Part shown: positions 35,005 through 45,601 of the stretch, one piece after another
Layout: each line of letters starts with the position of its first letter
Numbering within the stretch: the stretch's first letter is position 1
Assembly (NCBI GenBank): GCA_019426215.1
Contig: CM033402.1
Location: forward strand, 310,001-374,000
Length of the DNA: 64,000 nucleotides
DNA from: Buddleja alternifolia
Lineage: Eukaryota; Streptophyta; Magnoliopsida; Lamiales; Scrophulariaceae
Reading direction: 5' to 3'
Made by a program: the position numbers and the translations under genes
Notes under the pieces: model-generated
The model's input: only the letters and a program-made list of their open reading frames with translations
Told to the model about the DNA's origin: nothing
The model's database searches: none

Positions 35005-35346
35005 TTAGTAGCCATGTATGATTTCAGAACACTTATTCTTGATCCAACGAAACCCATTTCTGAAAGAAGCTTTTACCCTACCTTCAACAGTATACACTTT
35101 ATAACTCGCTATCCGCTTCCGCCTCTTCATCTCCGGATCCCTGCAGAATCCCCACTGATTCGACGCCTCCCCCGATCGAGCCAGCGACGGATGGACCGGT
35201 GGCGAACCCGGCGTCGTCATGTGCGTATCGTAATTATTGTTCTCGTTATTGTAATAATGATAACCTCCTCCACCACTCACTGGTGTTTCTAGCCTCCTCC
35301 TTTCTCCTCCGCCCCCCTGAAAACTTGACCTGCTGATCTCGTCCAT
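35005..35346 (-). CDS. DUF3511 family protein
   Basis: Single-exon gene, 113 residues. Starts MDEISRSSF at 35346. The N-terminal half is glycine- and asparagine-rich and variable. The C-terminal half is the conserved domain (about residues 68-113): DPEMKRRKRIASYKVYTVEG, then RVKASFRNGFRWIKNKCSEI and HGY at the end. DUF3511 proteins are small, basic and plant-specific with no established biochemical role. The length and the position of the domain at the extreme C-terminus are typical. No signal peptide or membrane segment. The gene appears intact. Confidence 0.9.
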   Translation of the reverse strand: MDEISRSSFQGGGGERRRLETPVSGGGGYHYYNNENNNYDTHMTTPGSPPVHPSLARSGEASNQWGFCRDPEMKRRKRIASYKVYTVEGRVKASFRNGFRWIKNKCSEIIHGY

Positions 35347-35493
35347 ATGTAATTAGAATTTACAATTAATTACTCTGATGGTCAGAGAAATTTAGCTAGA
35401 GAAGTTGCACAAAGTACGTGCTACTATTATTGTATGCAAGTCCTTCGAGTGAGTAGTGCAGCATAATTAGGTTATGCCAACACGTTGTGCATA

Positions 35494-35505
35494 CTTTATA
35501 AATAG
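35494..35505 (-). promoter_or_regulatory. TATA box of the DUF3511 gene
   Basis: The minus strand reads CTATTTATAAAG about 150 bases upstream of the ATG at 35346. Confidence 0.45.
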
Positions 35506-35916
35506 TTCATATAGCTACCATATAGTACATCTGTCCACAAAATAATGCTTCCTTATGGAAAATTTATTTAAAATTATATATATTGATATAAATTAAAATA
35601 TTATAAAATTAGTATCAATGATTTAACTAATTAATGTTATACATGTTAAAATCATATTAACACATATAAAAAATGTAATTAATTCAGTAATCGATGGCAC
35701 TTGATTATGTTTTGCAAAAGGTTAATCTCGATTAATATGGTTCGACGTGCCAACCTCGATGATATATATCGAACTGCAATACATAATTTTTGCCTCGCTT
35801 TCTGTCACAAGTCAAGCTCCTTTCACGAATGCACCAATTTCTTTTATGCTATTTAAATTGTTTCATTCAAGGATTATAGTTTTTTTAAAAATAAATTTGA
35901 AATAGAATACATTATA
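35506..35916. other. Intergenic, upstream of the DUF3511 gene
   Basis: AT-rich DNA without a recognisable gene or repeat. Confidence 0.4.
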
Positions 35917-36482
35917 GGGCAAAATGAACTTTAACCCCCCACTAAATTTCATGTTTTAGCATTTTACCCATCCAAGATGCAAAAAGAGTCTATGCCCCCC
36001 TAAAAATTAAAATGCATAGCACTTTGCCACAAAATCATACGCATATATTATTTTTACTGAAATCTTAGTCGTGTGCTAGCCATTGTGCATTGTTCAGTCC
36101 TGAGTATCATTTTATCAACTCTCATGTAGATTAGTTACACAAATCAACACCAACGTGATCAGGTGAAGCCTGAATTTTAAACACGGTTCTATGCGTTCTT
36201 TAAGAACATAAATTCTTAGACAATTATTAATAAATTTCAAGGAAAAAATATCTTGGAAAAAGAAGGTTTCAACGCGAAAATAAATAATAACTTCCATGAC
36301 CATAAAAATAGATAATAATTGACATGTGGTTGAGATTTCATATTTCTTTTATTTGAATATTGATTTTAGGGCAAAGTGTCATACTTCTAAATTTTCTAAA
36401 GGGCATAAGCTCTTGTTTGCATTTTGAAAGGGTTTAGTGCTAATAGGTGAAATTACAAGGGGTGAATTGCATTTTGCCCTAA
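35917..36482. mobile_element. DNA-transposon-like element with about 100-bp inverted ends
   Basis: Left end GGGCAAAATGAACTTTAACC, right end (reverse complement) TTAGGGCAAAATGCAATTCA. The similarity continues for about 100 bases, including ATGCAAAAAGAG- and ATGCAAACAAGAG-like parts. ATTATA occurs at both flanks (35911-35916 and 36483-36488). The interior is non-coding. Long inverted ends suggest a Mutator-like non-autonomous element, but a 9-bp TSD is not readable. Confidence 0.5.
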
Positions 36483-37584
36483 ATTATATAAAGACGAAAG
36501 GTAAAATATTATGTGACAAGTCTTTTTTATAGTGTTTTCCATGTTAAAATCCAAAGGTCTAATAGAGGTGTAGAGGTTTACTTCTATACCTGATCTTTTG
36601 AAAATTAATTTTGTGATAAATCAAACTCATGTAGTTGTAGGCAAGGTATTAAATTTCGGTACCGATGTCGATATTGGGGTAGTAAATTTACGAAAATTTT
36701 GATGGAAATTTCGGGATATTCAAAATTTCGATTTCGATTTTAAAAAAATCATGAAAATTTATAGAAATATTTGGAAATTTATTTTGTATAACTTTAAATA
36801 TCATAATTATGCATTTTTTACATTAATAACATTCCATATATAATATATGCATAATGAATCTTGTTAAATAGAATGACTAAAACCTGCTGTGAAAAATATG
36901 AAATAATGGTAGTAAAATAATAATCCAATATCAGCTTAATTAAAATAAAGTGTACCACCATTTTAGTAAAAATCATTATTAATCAAAACCACATCAAGTT
37001 TGTAAGAGGATTTTTGTGAGATCTTATTTAAATAATTTTTGTGTTCAAACTCGAATTTTTATTAACTTATTGCCTAGTATCACTTTCAGATTCGTATTTA
37101 AATTTGTTGCTTATTGGTTTACATATTTGGTCATTTATTATATTTTCTTTTAATATGAATGATCATTTAACCTAATTTTTAACTATGATATTAAAAAAAT
37201 AAAAAATATATTATTTTAAATTTCTGGAAATTTCGGATTTCGGCCGAAATTTCAATGGATATTTCACAAAAATATTTTAAATTTCGGAAAATTTCAGGTT
37301 TCGACAAAAATTTCGAGTTTCAGTTGAAATTTTGGAAGATATTCTGCAAAATTGGATTGAAGGTTCGATTTCCCTTCGGAACCCCCCGAAATCCGAAATT
37401 TCGGTGTTTCGACCAAAATTTTGTAGGGCATTTTCACTTTCACGTTTTTTGTTTCATTTAATCATAGATTATATTGTTAAACACCTAGTACTTCTATCCC
37501 AAAATGTTATTTTATATTGCACTATATACAAACGACATCTGTAGGAAATTTACATCATTTTTATATTTTTAAAAAATTATGCAC

Positions 37585-37769
37585 ATTTTTTTAAAAAAAT
37601 TTAGACAAAAGGGGACACCCGATCGATAGTTTTTAATCATGGGTCACAAAGATCCTATCAGACTCCAAATAAGGAGAGAAAAATCACAACTTATAACAGC
37701 TTAGAATTGAACTAAGAACCTTCCATATAAATGTAAAAACTGATACAACTAGACTAACAAGTTTTGGAT
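37585..37769 (-). mobile_element. tRNA-derived SINE, family A (in duplication unit 1)
   Basis: About 185 bp on the minus strand, flanked by AAAAATTATGCAC (37572-37584) and AAAAATTATACAC (37770-37782). It shares the internal segment GACTCCAAATAAGGAGA with the other family A copies. Box-A-like and box-B-like pol III promoter parts lie near the 5' (right) end. Confidence 0.75.
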
Positions 37770-38632
37770 AAAAATTATACACTTAATATACACATAAAAA
37801 ATAAAATTACATTTGAAACGTGATATGGGCCACTTATTAAGCAACTTTAGTCTCGACAATAATAACATTCCATATATAATATATGCATAATGAATCTTGT
37901 TAAATAGAATGACTAAAACCTGCTGTGAAAAATATGAAATAATGGTAGTAAAATAATAATCCAATATCAGCTTAATTAAAATAAAGTGTACCACCATTTT
38001 AGTAAAAATCATTATTAATCAAAACCACATCAAGTTTGTAAGAGGATTTTTGTGAGATCTTATTTAAATAATTTTTGTGTTCAGACTCGAATTTTTATTA
38101 ACTTATTGCCTAGTATCACTTTCAGATTCGTATTTAAATTTGTTGCTTATTGGTTTACATATTTGGTCATTTATTATATTTTCTTTTAATATGAATGATC
38201 ATTTAACCTAATTTTTAACTATGATATTAAAAAAATAAAAAATATATTATTTTAAATTTCTGGAAATTTCGGATTTCGGCCGAAATTTCAATGGATATTT
38301 CACTAAAAATATTTTAAATTTCGGAAAATTTCAGGTTTCGACAAAAATTTCGAGTTTCAGTTGATATTTTGGAAGATATTCTGCAAAATTGGATTGAAGG
38401 TTCGATTTCCCTTCGGAACCCCCCGAAATCCAAAATTTCGGTGTTTCGACCGAAATTTAAGACCATGGTTGTAGGGTATTTTCACTTTCACGTTTTTTGT
38501 TTCATTTAATCATAGATTATATTGTTAAACACCTAGTACTTCTATCCCAAAATGTTATTTTATATTGCACTATATACAAACGACATCTGTAGGAAATTTA
38601 CATCATTTTTATATTTTTAAAAAATTATGCAC

Positions 38633-38817
38633 ATTTTTTTTAAAAAATTTAGACAAAAGGGGACACCCGATCGATAGTTTTTAATCATGGGTCACAAAGA
38701 TCCTATCAGACTCCAAATAAGGAGAGAAAAATCACAACTTATAACAGCCTAAAATTGAACTGAGAACCTTTCATATAAATGTAAAAGCTGATACAACTAG
38801 ACTAACAAGTTTTGGAT
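38633..38817 (-). mobile_element. tRNA-derived SINE, family A (in duplication unit 2)
   Basis: The duplicate of the copy at 37585. Its flanks are perfect: AAAAATTATGCAC at 38620-38632 and 38818-38830. The insertion therefore predates the tandem duplication. Confidence 0.78.
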
Positions 38818-38907
38818 AAAAATTATGCACTTAATATACACATAAAAAATAAAATTACATTTGAAACGTGATATGGGCCACTTATTAAGCAACTTTAGTC
38901 TCGACAA

Positions 38908-40193
38908 AACTTATTGGGTCCAAAACAACGCAAAATTTAGTCTAGCAATATAAAGATCCACAATTTGTTTGGGCCAACCAGCCCATTCGTTTGAACCAAA
39001 CTCATATCGCGTGGCGACGTACGCACCACCAGATGGACCCCTTTAATGGAACTCACTATCGGACGGCTTATATTATATGGAAACTCATGCGCATGTTAAT
39101 ACCATTCAACCCTTGAGCGCACAATAGCTCACCCACGCCGCGGACGATTATCTTCCTCTACGGATGCGCAGTGTCCCCCTTTCTGGATCTTCCCCGCCAT
39201 TCCAAATTTCGCTCAAATTTTCATCTCAAAACCGAAAGTATAAAAAACAGAAAAGCAAATAGAGGGTGGTCCTTCCCCTCCCATTTCCCAATCTTCGGTA
39301 TGCTTCTTTGTTTATGTTAATTTCTTTTGTAGTTTTTTTCCTAACTCTTATCAATTATTTTCACTGCTAAATGTTTGATCGGAGCTAAATTATGCAGCAC
39401 GCTTCATTGGGATTTTGGAGGTGAGCTGATTACTGATACATTCTGCATATTCCTTCACTAAAACAATGCTAAATTTCATTTTGATATTGGAATGTCTCCG
39501 AGGATAGTCGTTATGACGAAGCTTTTGGAGGTTGCCGGAAGTTCATGATCTGGTCATTTTTAGCTGGTAAAGTACAACGTTTACTTTATTCGTTTGGATC
39601 GCGTTAATCCAAATAGTTGATCGATTAAAATAGTTTCTAATGGTGATCGTGATTGTAAGTCTATGTACTGATGATTGTCTGACTTGTATGTGATATAATT
39701 GAATTAAATTATTGCAGCATGTTGTTGGCCAGTTCCAGTTTATGGATACAACTTTGAATAAGATACGAACATCTATGTATAATGATAGCGGAAACTGGTA
39801 TACTCACGGTTGTGTATGTTTCTCATATACTGTGATTGTAAACCTAATGTAGCTCTTGTTGTCGTAAAATATCTCCCGGAAACGGAAATGCTGTTGATCT
39901 TCTTGTATTGGCTATGACGTGCTTCCTGGAATCTATTCGTTTAGGAAACTGGAAAAATTACACTTATATTTCAGCTGTTTGCGCTTGCTCCATGTATCTC
40001 TGTACTCTTACACTGGATTCCTGAAGATATATATGACTGTATTCTTTTTATAATTCATTTAATATTTCATATAAGTTCTGTGGTGAAACATCTTATCAAA
40101 GGTTTTCCATATTCCCATTAGATGACTGGGCTCAATTGAATTTTGACTTTACAGTCATCATATCTGGAGATTGCTTTATCTTGGCGTCGGAAA
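38908..40193 (+). other. Promoter and 5' UTR region of the FAR1-related gene
   Basis: No ORF. The GC-richer part at about 38980-39250 is likely promoter or early transcript. Possible untranslated exons end at a GTATGC donor near 39299 and include 39398-39420 (between TATGCAG and GTGAGC). A TTTACAG acceptor at about 40148-40154 would start the exon that contains the ATG at 40194. These are splice-site inferences. Confidence 0.4.
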
Positions 40194-43100
40194 ATGCCTG
40201 AGCAAATAAATATGTTGAAGGAAACTTCTGAGAATGGATCAGAGTCATCTCCAGATGATAATGGCACTATAGAGGAAATTCCAGAGGACACAATCTTGGA
40301 ACGACAAACATCTGTGAACCTTGTACCCTTCATTGGACAGAGATTTGTATCACAAGATGCTGCCTATGAATTCTATTGTAGCTTTGCTAAGCAATGTGGC
40401 TTCTCAATTAGACGCCACCGAACGCGTGGAAAAGATGGTGTAGGCAGGGGAATCACGAGAAGGGATTTCACCTGCCACCGTGGTGGTTATCCGCAGCTAA
40501 AGCCAACATCAGATGACAAACTTCAGAGGAATAGGAAATCAACACGCTGCGGATGTCAAGCATATATGAGGATAGTTAAAAGGGCTGATTTCGATGTCCC
40601 TGAATGGCGTGTCACTGGTTTTAGCAATGTACACAACCACGAACTCTTGAAGTTTAATGAGGTGCAACTACTTCCGGCCTATTCTACAATGACTGCTGAT
40701 GATAAGAGTCGTATCTGCATGTATGCTAAAGCTGGCATGTCGGTGCGACAAATGCTCCGGTTAATGGAGCTAGAGAAAGGTATTAAGCTAGGTTGTTTAC
40801 CATTCTCTGAGATTGATGTCAGAAATTTGCTCCAGTCATTCAGAAATGTGGACAGGGATAATGATCCAATTGACCTTCTAAAAATGTGTAAGGAGAAGAA
40901 AGACAGAGACCCCAATTTCAAGTACAATTATAAAATTGATTCTAATAACAGGTTAGAGCATATCGCGTGGTCATATGCTTCGTCCATCAAATTATACGAG
41001 ACTTTTGGAGATGTTGTAGTCTTTGATACAACGCATCGTTTGGATGCTTATGATATGCTTCTTGGGATTTGGATTGGAGTGGATAATAGTGGAACATATT
41101 GCTTCTTCGGTTGCGTGCTCCTACGAGATGAAAACATGCAGTCATTCTCCTGGGGCTTGAAGGTAACTGGCTGCATCTTGGTTTTTGTTAATAGTTTGCT
41201 AGAATATCATAAATTGTCCATCTGACCTTCAGTTTAGTTGATTCGTCTCTATTATCTATTCTGAAGCAGGTTGAGATTGTATCTTTGTGACTTAGTGCTA
41301 TATCTTGCTAGAACAATCATTTTACTTCTTCATCTAGTTCCTAAAAGAGCCTGTGACACGAGTGGCATGTAAAATATCCAAGTTAACATAGATGAACCTT
41401 CTTACTGGTGCGAGTTAACAAAGATAAACTTTCTTGGTGCAGGTAGGATCTCGTAGTTGCTTAAGCCAATAAGGTGAAGGCTGTATGAGTTTGCTGAGAA
41501 GTTTCTAATTTCAATATGAAATCTTTCTAGGAGTTCAGAAACAGTAAAGGGGAAATACCATAACAAAGCATGCACTGGCCATAATTTTTAACCGTTCCCT
41601 TGTTCTGTCCCTGAGCAATATAAAAAGTAATTCAGACCAATCCCCACCCCCCCGTTATTTGGTGTCAAGTGTTTTTTGCTTATTTGTCATGTCATTGGTA
41701 GCATAACCTCGCAAGATTGATTACTCTTTGATCCTTGCCGTTCATAGGTTTCTGAGTATGGCATTCAGCATTTTCCTTTATGTTTGTGAAGAGTTTAAAA
41801 TTCTGAAGTCTTTTCTCATTTCTTTCTTTTGGCTGTGACTGGCAGACACTCTTGAGTTTCATGAACGGAAAAGGTCCGGGAACAATTTTGACTGATCAGA
41901 ACACATGTCTTAAAGAAGCTCTTGCTACAGAAATGCCAGGAACCAAACATGCCTTTTCCATTTGGCATATCATCTCGAAGTTTTCTGATTGGTTTTCTGT
42001 TATACTTGGGTCGCAATACGATAATTGGAAAGCTGAATTTCACCGTCTTTATAATCTACACGCAGTTGAGGAATTTGAAATTGGATGGAGGGAGATGACT
42101 AATACATATGGACTACATGGAAACAAGCATATTGTCAGCTTGTATGCACTTCGTACATATTGGGCACTACCTTTTCTGAGATCATACTTCTTTGCAGGAA
42201 TGTCAAGTACATTCCAGGTGGAGTTGATAAACTCATATATCCAACGGTTCCTCAGTGCACAAGCTGTGATTGATAATTTCATAGAGCAGGTATCAACATC
42301 TCTCTTTCCGTCTGTTTATTTTAGTCACTAATAAGAGATTACAAATTACGCCCTTTTCACAGGTGGCATCAGTTTTAGATGCTAGAGATCAAGCGGGAGC
42401 AAAACTGAAGATGCTACATAAGACCCCTAAAGTATCTCTCAAAACGGGATCCCCAATTGAGTCACATGCTGCTACTGTGCTTACACCGTTTGCCTTCTGC
42501 AAATTGCAGGAAGAACTAGTATTGGCAGCACAATATGCTACAATGTTGGTAGATGACAGTTACTTCATTGTGAGGCACCATACAGAAGCGGACGGGGGGT
42601 GCAAGGTATTGTGGGTCCCACATGATGAGTTCATCACCTGTAGTTGTCGTCACTTTGAGTTTTCAGGCATCATATGCAGGCATGTTCTTCGTGTTATATC
42701 ATCAAATAATTGCTTTCACATTCCAGACAAATATCTACCCATGCGTTGGCGTGATTTATCTTTGACAAAACCCGTTAGGACTTCTTCAGGAAAAGTACAG
42801 TTATTGCAATCGATGATTTCATCACTAATTACAGAGTCAATAGAGACAGAGGATCGCCTTGATGTTGCTTGTGATAACATTGCTTTGGTTCTGGCCCGCA
42901 TTAAAGAGTTTCCTATTACAGCAGATGGTGATAATGACATTTCTTATAACAGCCCGTCCGGTTCTCTGATTCTTCCAGAAGTTGAAGATTCTGATAGTAT
43001 TGCTCAAAGTTTCAGTGGGAATCCTCATGAATTTTTAGCTTTTGCCAAGCTGAAAGATAGAAGAGCAAGAGACGAACTGGACATGTACAGGAAGAGAAGG

Positions 43101-43202
43101 CGTTGTCCAGTGCCTTGCTGTGGGCAATTTGGGCATGAAGCCAGTAATTGCCCGATTATGGGAGACGATGATTTGAACGGAGATGGACTCGGGTTTTTGT
43201 AG
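40194..43202 (+). CDS. FAR1-related sequence protein (FRS10/FRS11-like)
   Basis: Exons 40194-41162, 41846-42289 and 42363-43202 join in frame to 750 residues. I chose ATG 40194 because an acceptor TTTACAG lies just upstream. The FAR1 DNA-binding region (about 46-155) has AAYEFYCSFAKQCGFSIRR, STRCGCQAYMRI and the HNHEL pair. The MULE transposase-derived core includes VVVFDTTHRLDAYDMLLGI (about 285-305) and CFFGCVLLRDE. The SWIM zinc finger is CSCRHFEF...CRH (Cys564, Cys566, Cys576, His578). A CCHC-like knuckle (CCGQFGHEASNC) is near residue 725. FRS proteins are domesticated Mutator-like transposases acting as transcription regulators, best known in phytochrome A light signalling. No damage seen. 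Confidence 0.92.
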
Positions 43203-43552
43203 GTTAACTGTCATAGGTTGACTACAGAAGAATGTTGTAAATGTGGCAGCCCAACATCCACACTCTACACAATCATAAACTTTCAGAAATTCCTCAACTG
43301 GTAGCTACAGGTTTTAAAACTCTTGCTTTCTGTCAGTCATAGGATATATATATATATTTCTCGCACTATGAAATAGTTGTGAATTCGAATATTTTCTCCT
43401 TATAAATGTAGCTCGACTTCAGTCGAAAATGTGTTATGTGGAGATTTGGCCAAAAAAAAAAAACATTATGCATATAAAGTTAAGATGCTAGAACTAATAT
43501 CATTTCATCAAAAGTGCAAGAATACATTAGCCACAACTAAAGTCTAGCAAAT
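43203..43552. other. 3' flanks between the FRS gene and a small minus-strand gene
   Basis: The two genes converge here. A (TA)n run lies near 43349-43358 and an A run near 43453-43464. No ORF. Confidence 0.4.
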
Positions 43553-43840
43553 TTAGGGACATTGAGTATTAAAGGCATCAGACGATATATTGTTAGTTTC
43601 AGGTTCATCAGCTACAGAGACTTTGCTCAGCCTACTTGGCAATGCCTTGGCATCATCATTATTCCCGGACCTTCTGTTTCTTCTTCTTTGGTGTATCGAG
43701 CCATATATTGCTCTATGTGCAAGTGCTTTTCCCAAATGGTATTCAGTTTTTCCTCTACTGTTTTGTGAACTCTCAGGACCATCATTCCGGCAATCACTGC
43801 AGTAAATAGAAACTTCTTTTTTTGCTTTATCAGTAGCCAT
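43553..43840 (-). CDS. Small protein of unknown function, 95 residues
   Basis: Starts MATDKAKKEVSIY at 43840. It contains a Cys pair (YCSDCRND), a basic stretch (HQRRRNRRSG) and the segment ALPSRLSKVSVADE. I do not recognise the family. Support for a real gene: a TATA-like GTATATAAAC on the minus strand at about 43941-43950, about 100 bases upstream of the ATG, and a pyrimidine-rich 5' leader. It is convergent with the FRS gene. Gene status is likely but not certain; it could also be one exon of a longer transcript. Confidence 0.45.
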   Translation of the reverse strand: MATDKAKKEVSIYCSDCRNDGPESSQNSRGKTEYHLGKALAHRAIYGSIHQRRRNRRSGNNDDAKALPSRLSKVSVADEPETNNISSDAFNTQCP

Positions 43841-44805
43841 CACTCACTAAACGTGTAGCGTAGTTGCTGAAGGAATTTTTTATTTGTCTTGTTTAAAGAA
43901 ACTGGATTGGAAGGTGCGCAAGGGATATAGGAATAGCTGAGTTTATATACTATATACCCCTGTCTTAAAGCAGTGTTTTTGGGAAGATGACTCGGGGGCG
44001 CTTATGCCAGCACAAGTTGGTGGGAGAAAAAAGGTAAAGGTGGATGAGTTTTAAAGCAAAGTTATGCCTTGGCCGACATTCTTTGCTACTACTCTTTTCC
44101 TTTCTTTTTTTCTTCTTCTTTTTTTTTTTTTGGTCTATTCGGCCAATGTCTGATGGAATCTGTAGTGGCTATTGGACTAGGAAATTTTAATCACGTTGGA
44201 ATATTTCTTTTACCAAAGCTCGTTAATACATGTCCAATTTGATTATCGGCAATACGAGGTTACATGAAATCTGTAGTGAACACCTAATAAAGGGAACTCA
44301 ACGTCATTTTTTATGAACGCGGGGTCATTCTTGAGCAAGAATTCATATGCCCAAAAGTGAAAATGATCATCGGATACCCTACCTCGCTAAAATGGAGTAT
44401 TTTCTTTAACTTGAAAAGTCTTTTGTGCGTTTTTCTCAAAAGAGTGATGGTTAGAAACTTAGAATAGTGAGAAATACTCTGCCTATTAATATGCAGACTG
44501 CAGTTATGCTGGATATAATAACACTAGACACCCTACATGCAGACTCATAAGCTCACTTAAATTGGTTTGCGTTTCTTTGTAAATAATGATTAAGGGCCAA
44601 GAACAAACACGTACAACAAATAAGATCTCAGCTATGCTGGGGAATTTAACTATGAAATACACCATTTCTAACAAAGAGTTCTTTTATATTCTATTTTATG
44701 GTGTGTAGTAGTTGAAGTTATGGGAAGTGGATGTGATTCCGATTCTGTGATTGGAGGTTTGATGAGTTCAAAACATGACATAGCAGAAGAATATGGTACA
44801 ATTAA
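43841..44805. other. Intergenic, AT-rich
   Basis: Starts with the promoter of the small minus-strand gene. Long T tracts near 44105-44132. No other feature recognised. Confidence 0.4.
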
Positions 44806-44818
44806 CTCTATTTAATTA

Positions 44819-45020
44819 CCCAAGTTTAGTAGTCTAGTGGTATCAACTTTCACTTTCATATGAGATATCCTGGTTTCAATTTTAGGCTGGCACATGTTGT
44901 GACTTTCTCTCTTTATTTGGAGTTTTCTGGGGTCTGTGTGACTCATGATTAAAAAACTATCGATATGGGTTTGTTGGGTTAGGGTATCCTTCGTCTAGAA
45001 TATTTTATTTTTTTTTAAAT
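44819..45020 (+). mobile_element. tRNA-derived SINE, family A, plus strand
   Basis: 202 bp flanked by a perfect 13-bp TSD CTCTATTTAATTA (44806-44818 and 45021-45033). It has a box A-like TAGTCTAGTGGTATCA near 44829 and a box B-like GGTTTCAATTTTAG near 44873. The conserved body has CTTTATTTGGAGT and GTGTGACTCATGATT, and there is a T/A-rich 3' tail. The tRNA-like 5' end and the variable TSD identify a SINE. Confidence 0.85.
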
Positions 45021-45033
45021 CTCTATTTAATTA

Positions 45034-45387
45034 ATCATGTTGGGCCCTCTCATTAAATTACAATGGAGGTACAGCCCTTGGGCCATATCAAGTACTGGAA
45101 GGAACTTTCTTCCTAGACAGATCTCTGGTCAATATGATCTGGGCCACATGATCTCAACTCCTAGTTGAATTATTTGTCAGGCCCACAACTCAGACGAACC
45201 AACCTATTCTAAGTTAACAGACCCTGCGAAGCAGGGAATCCTATCCTCTCAATAATAGACATAATACCAAATTCGAGTACAGTGGCATTATCGTCAATAA
45301 CCACAGCAACGGAGCCCATTTACGAAGCGAAATGATAGTTGGAACTCTATAATGAATCTGATCATCGGTCCATTCCATACAAAACAT

Positions 45388-45418
<31 letters not shown>

Positions 45419-45601
45419 ACAGCTCAAAAACCTTTTCTCTCTCTCTCTCTCTAAAGTCCTCAAATTTTCGTCCGTATCCATAATATTCTTCGAGGCTCCC
45501 ATTCTCATCTGACACAGGCAGACGCAATTATTACGTGTTATTGATTTTGTTTTGGTTTCAGATTTTCACTTTTTTTTAATTTTTGATTGAATCGACGAAC
45601 G
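45034..45601 (+). promoter_or_regulatory. Promoter and 5' UTR of the importin alpha gene
   Basis: Non-coding. Two (CT)n tracts (about 45391-45418 and 45435-45452) lie 150-210 bases upstream of the ATG, a common 5' UTR or promoter feature in plants. No TATA box is obvious. Confidence 0.5.

Larger units (their letters stand above)
36825..38907. repeat. 1.04-kb tandem duplication
   Basis: Unit 1 is 36825-37860 and unit 2 is 37861-38907. Both begin AATAACATTCCATATATAAT and run to the sequence CTTTAGTCTCGACAA. By eye they differ at few positions; unit 2 has a small insertion near 38459-38472 (AAGACCATGGTTG region). Each unit contains a stretch rich in AAATTTCGG and TTTCGACC words and one SINE. 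The open frames inside appear in both units and have no recognisable content. Confidence 0.93.

Noticed and set aside
37255..38012. Open frames in the 1-kb duplication
   Set aside because: AT-rich low-complexity translation dominated by Phe, Lys and Ile; no domain.
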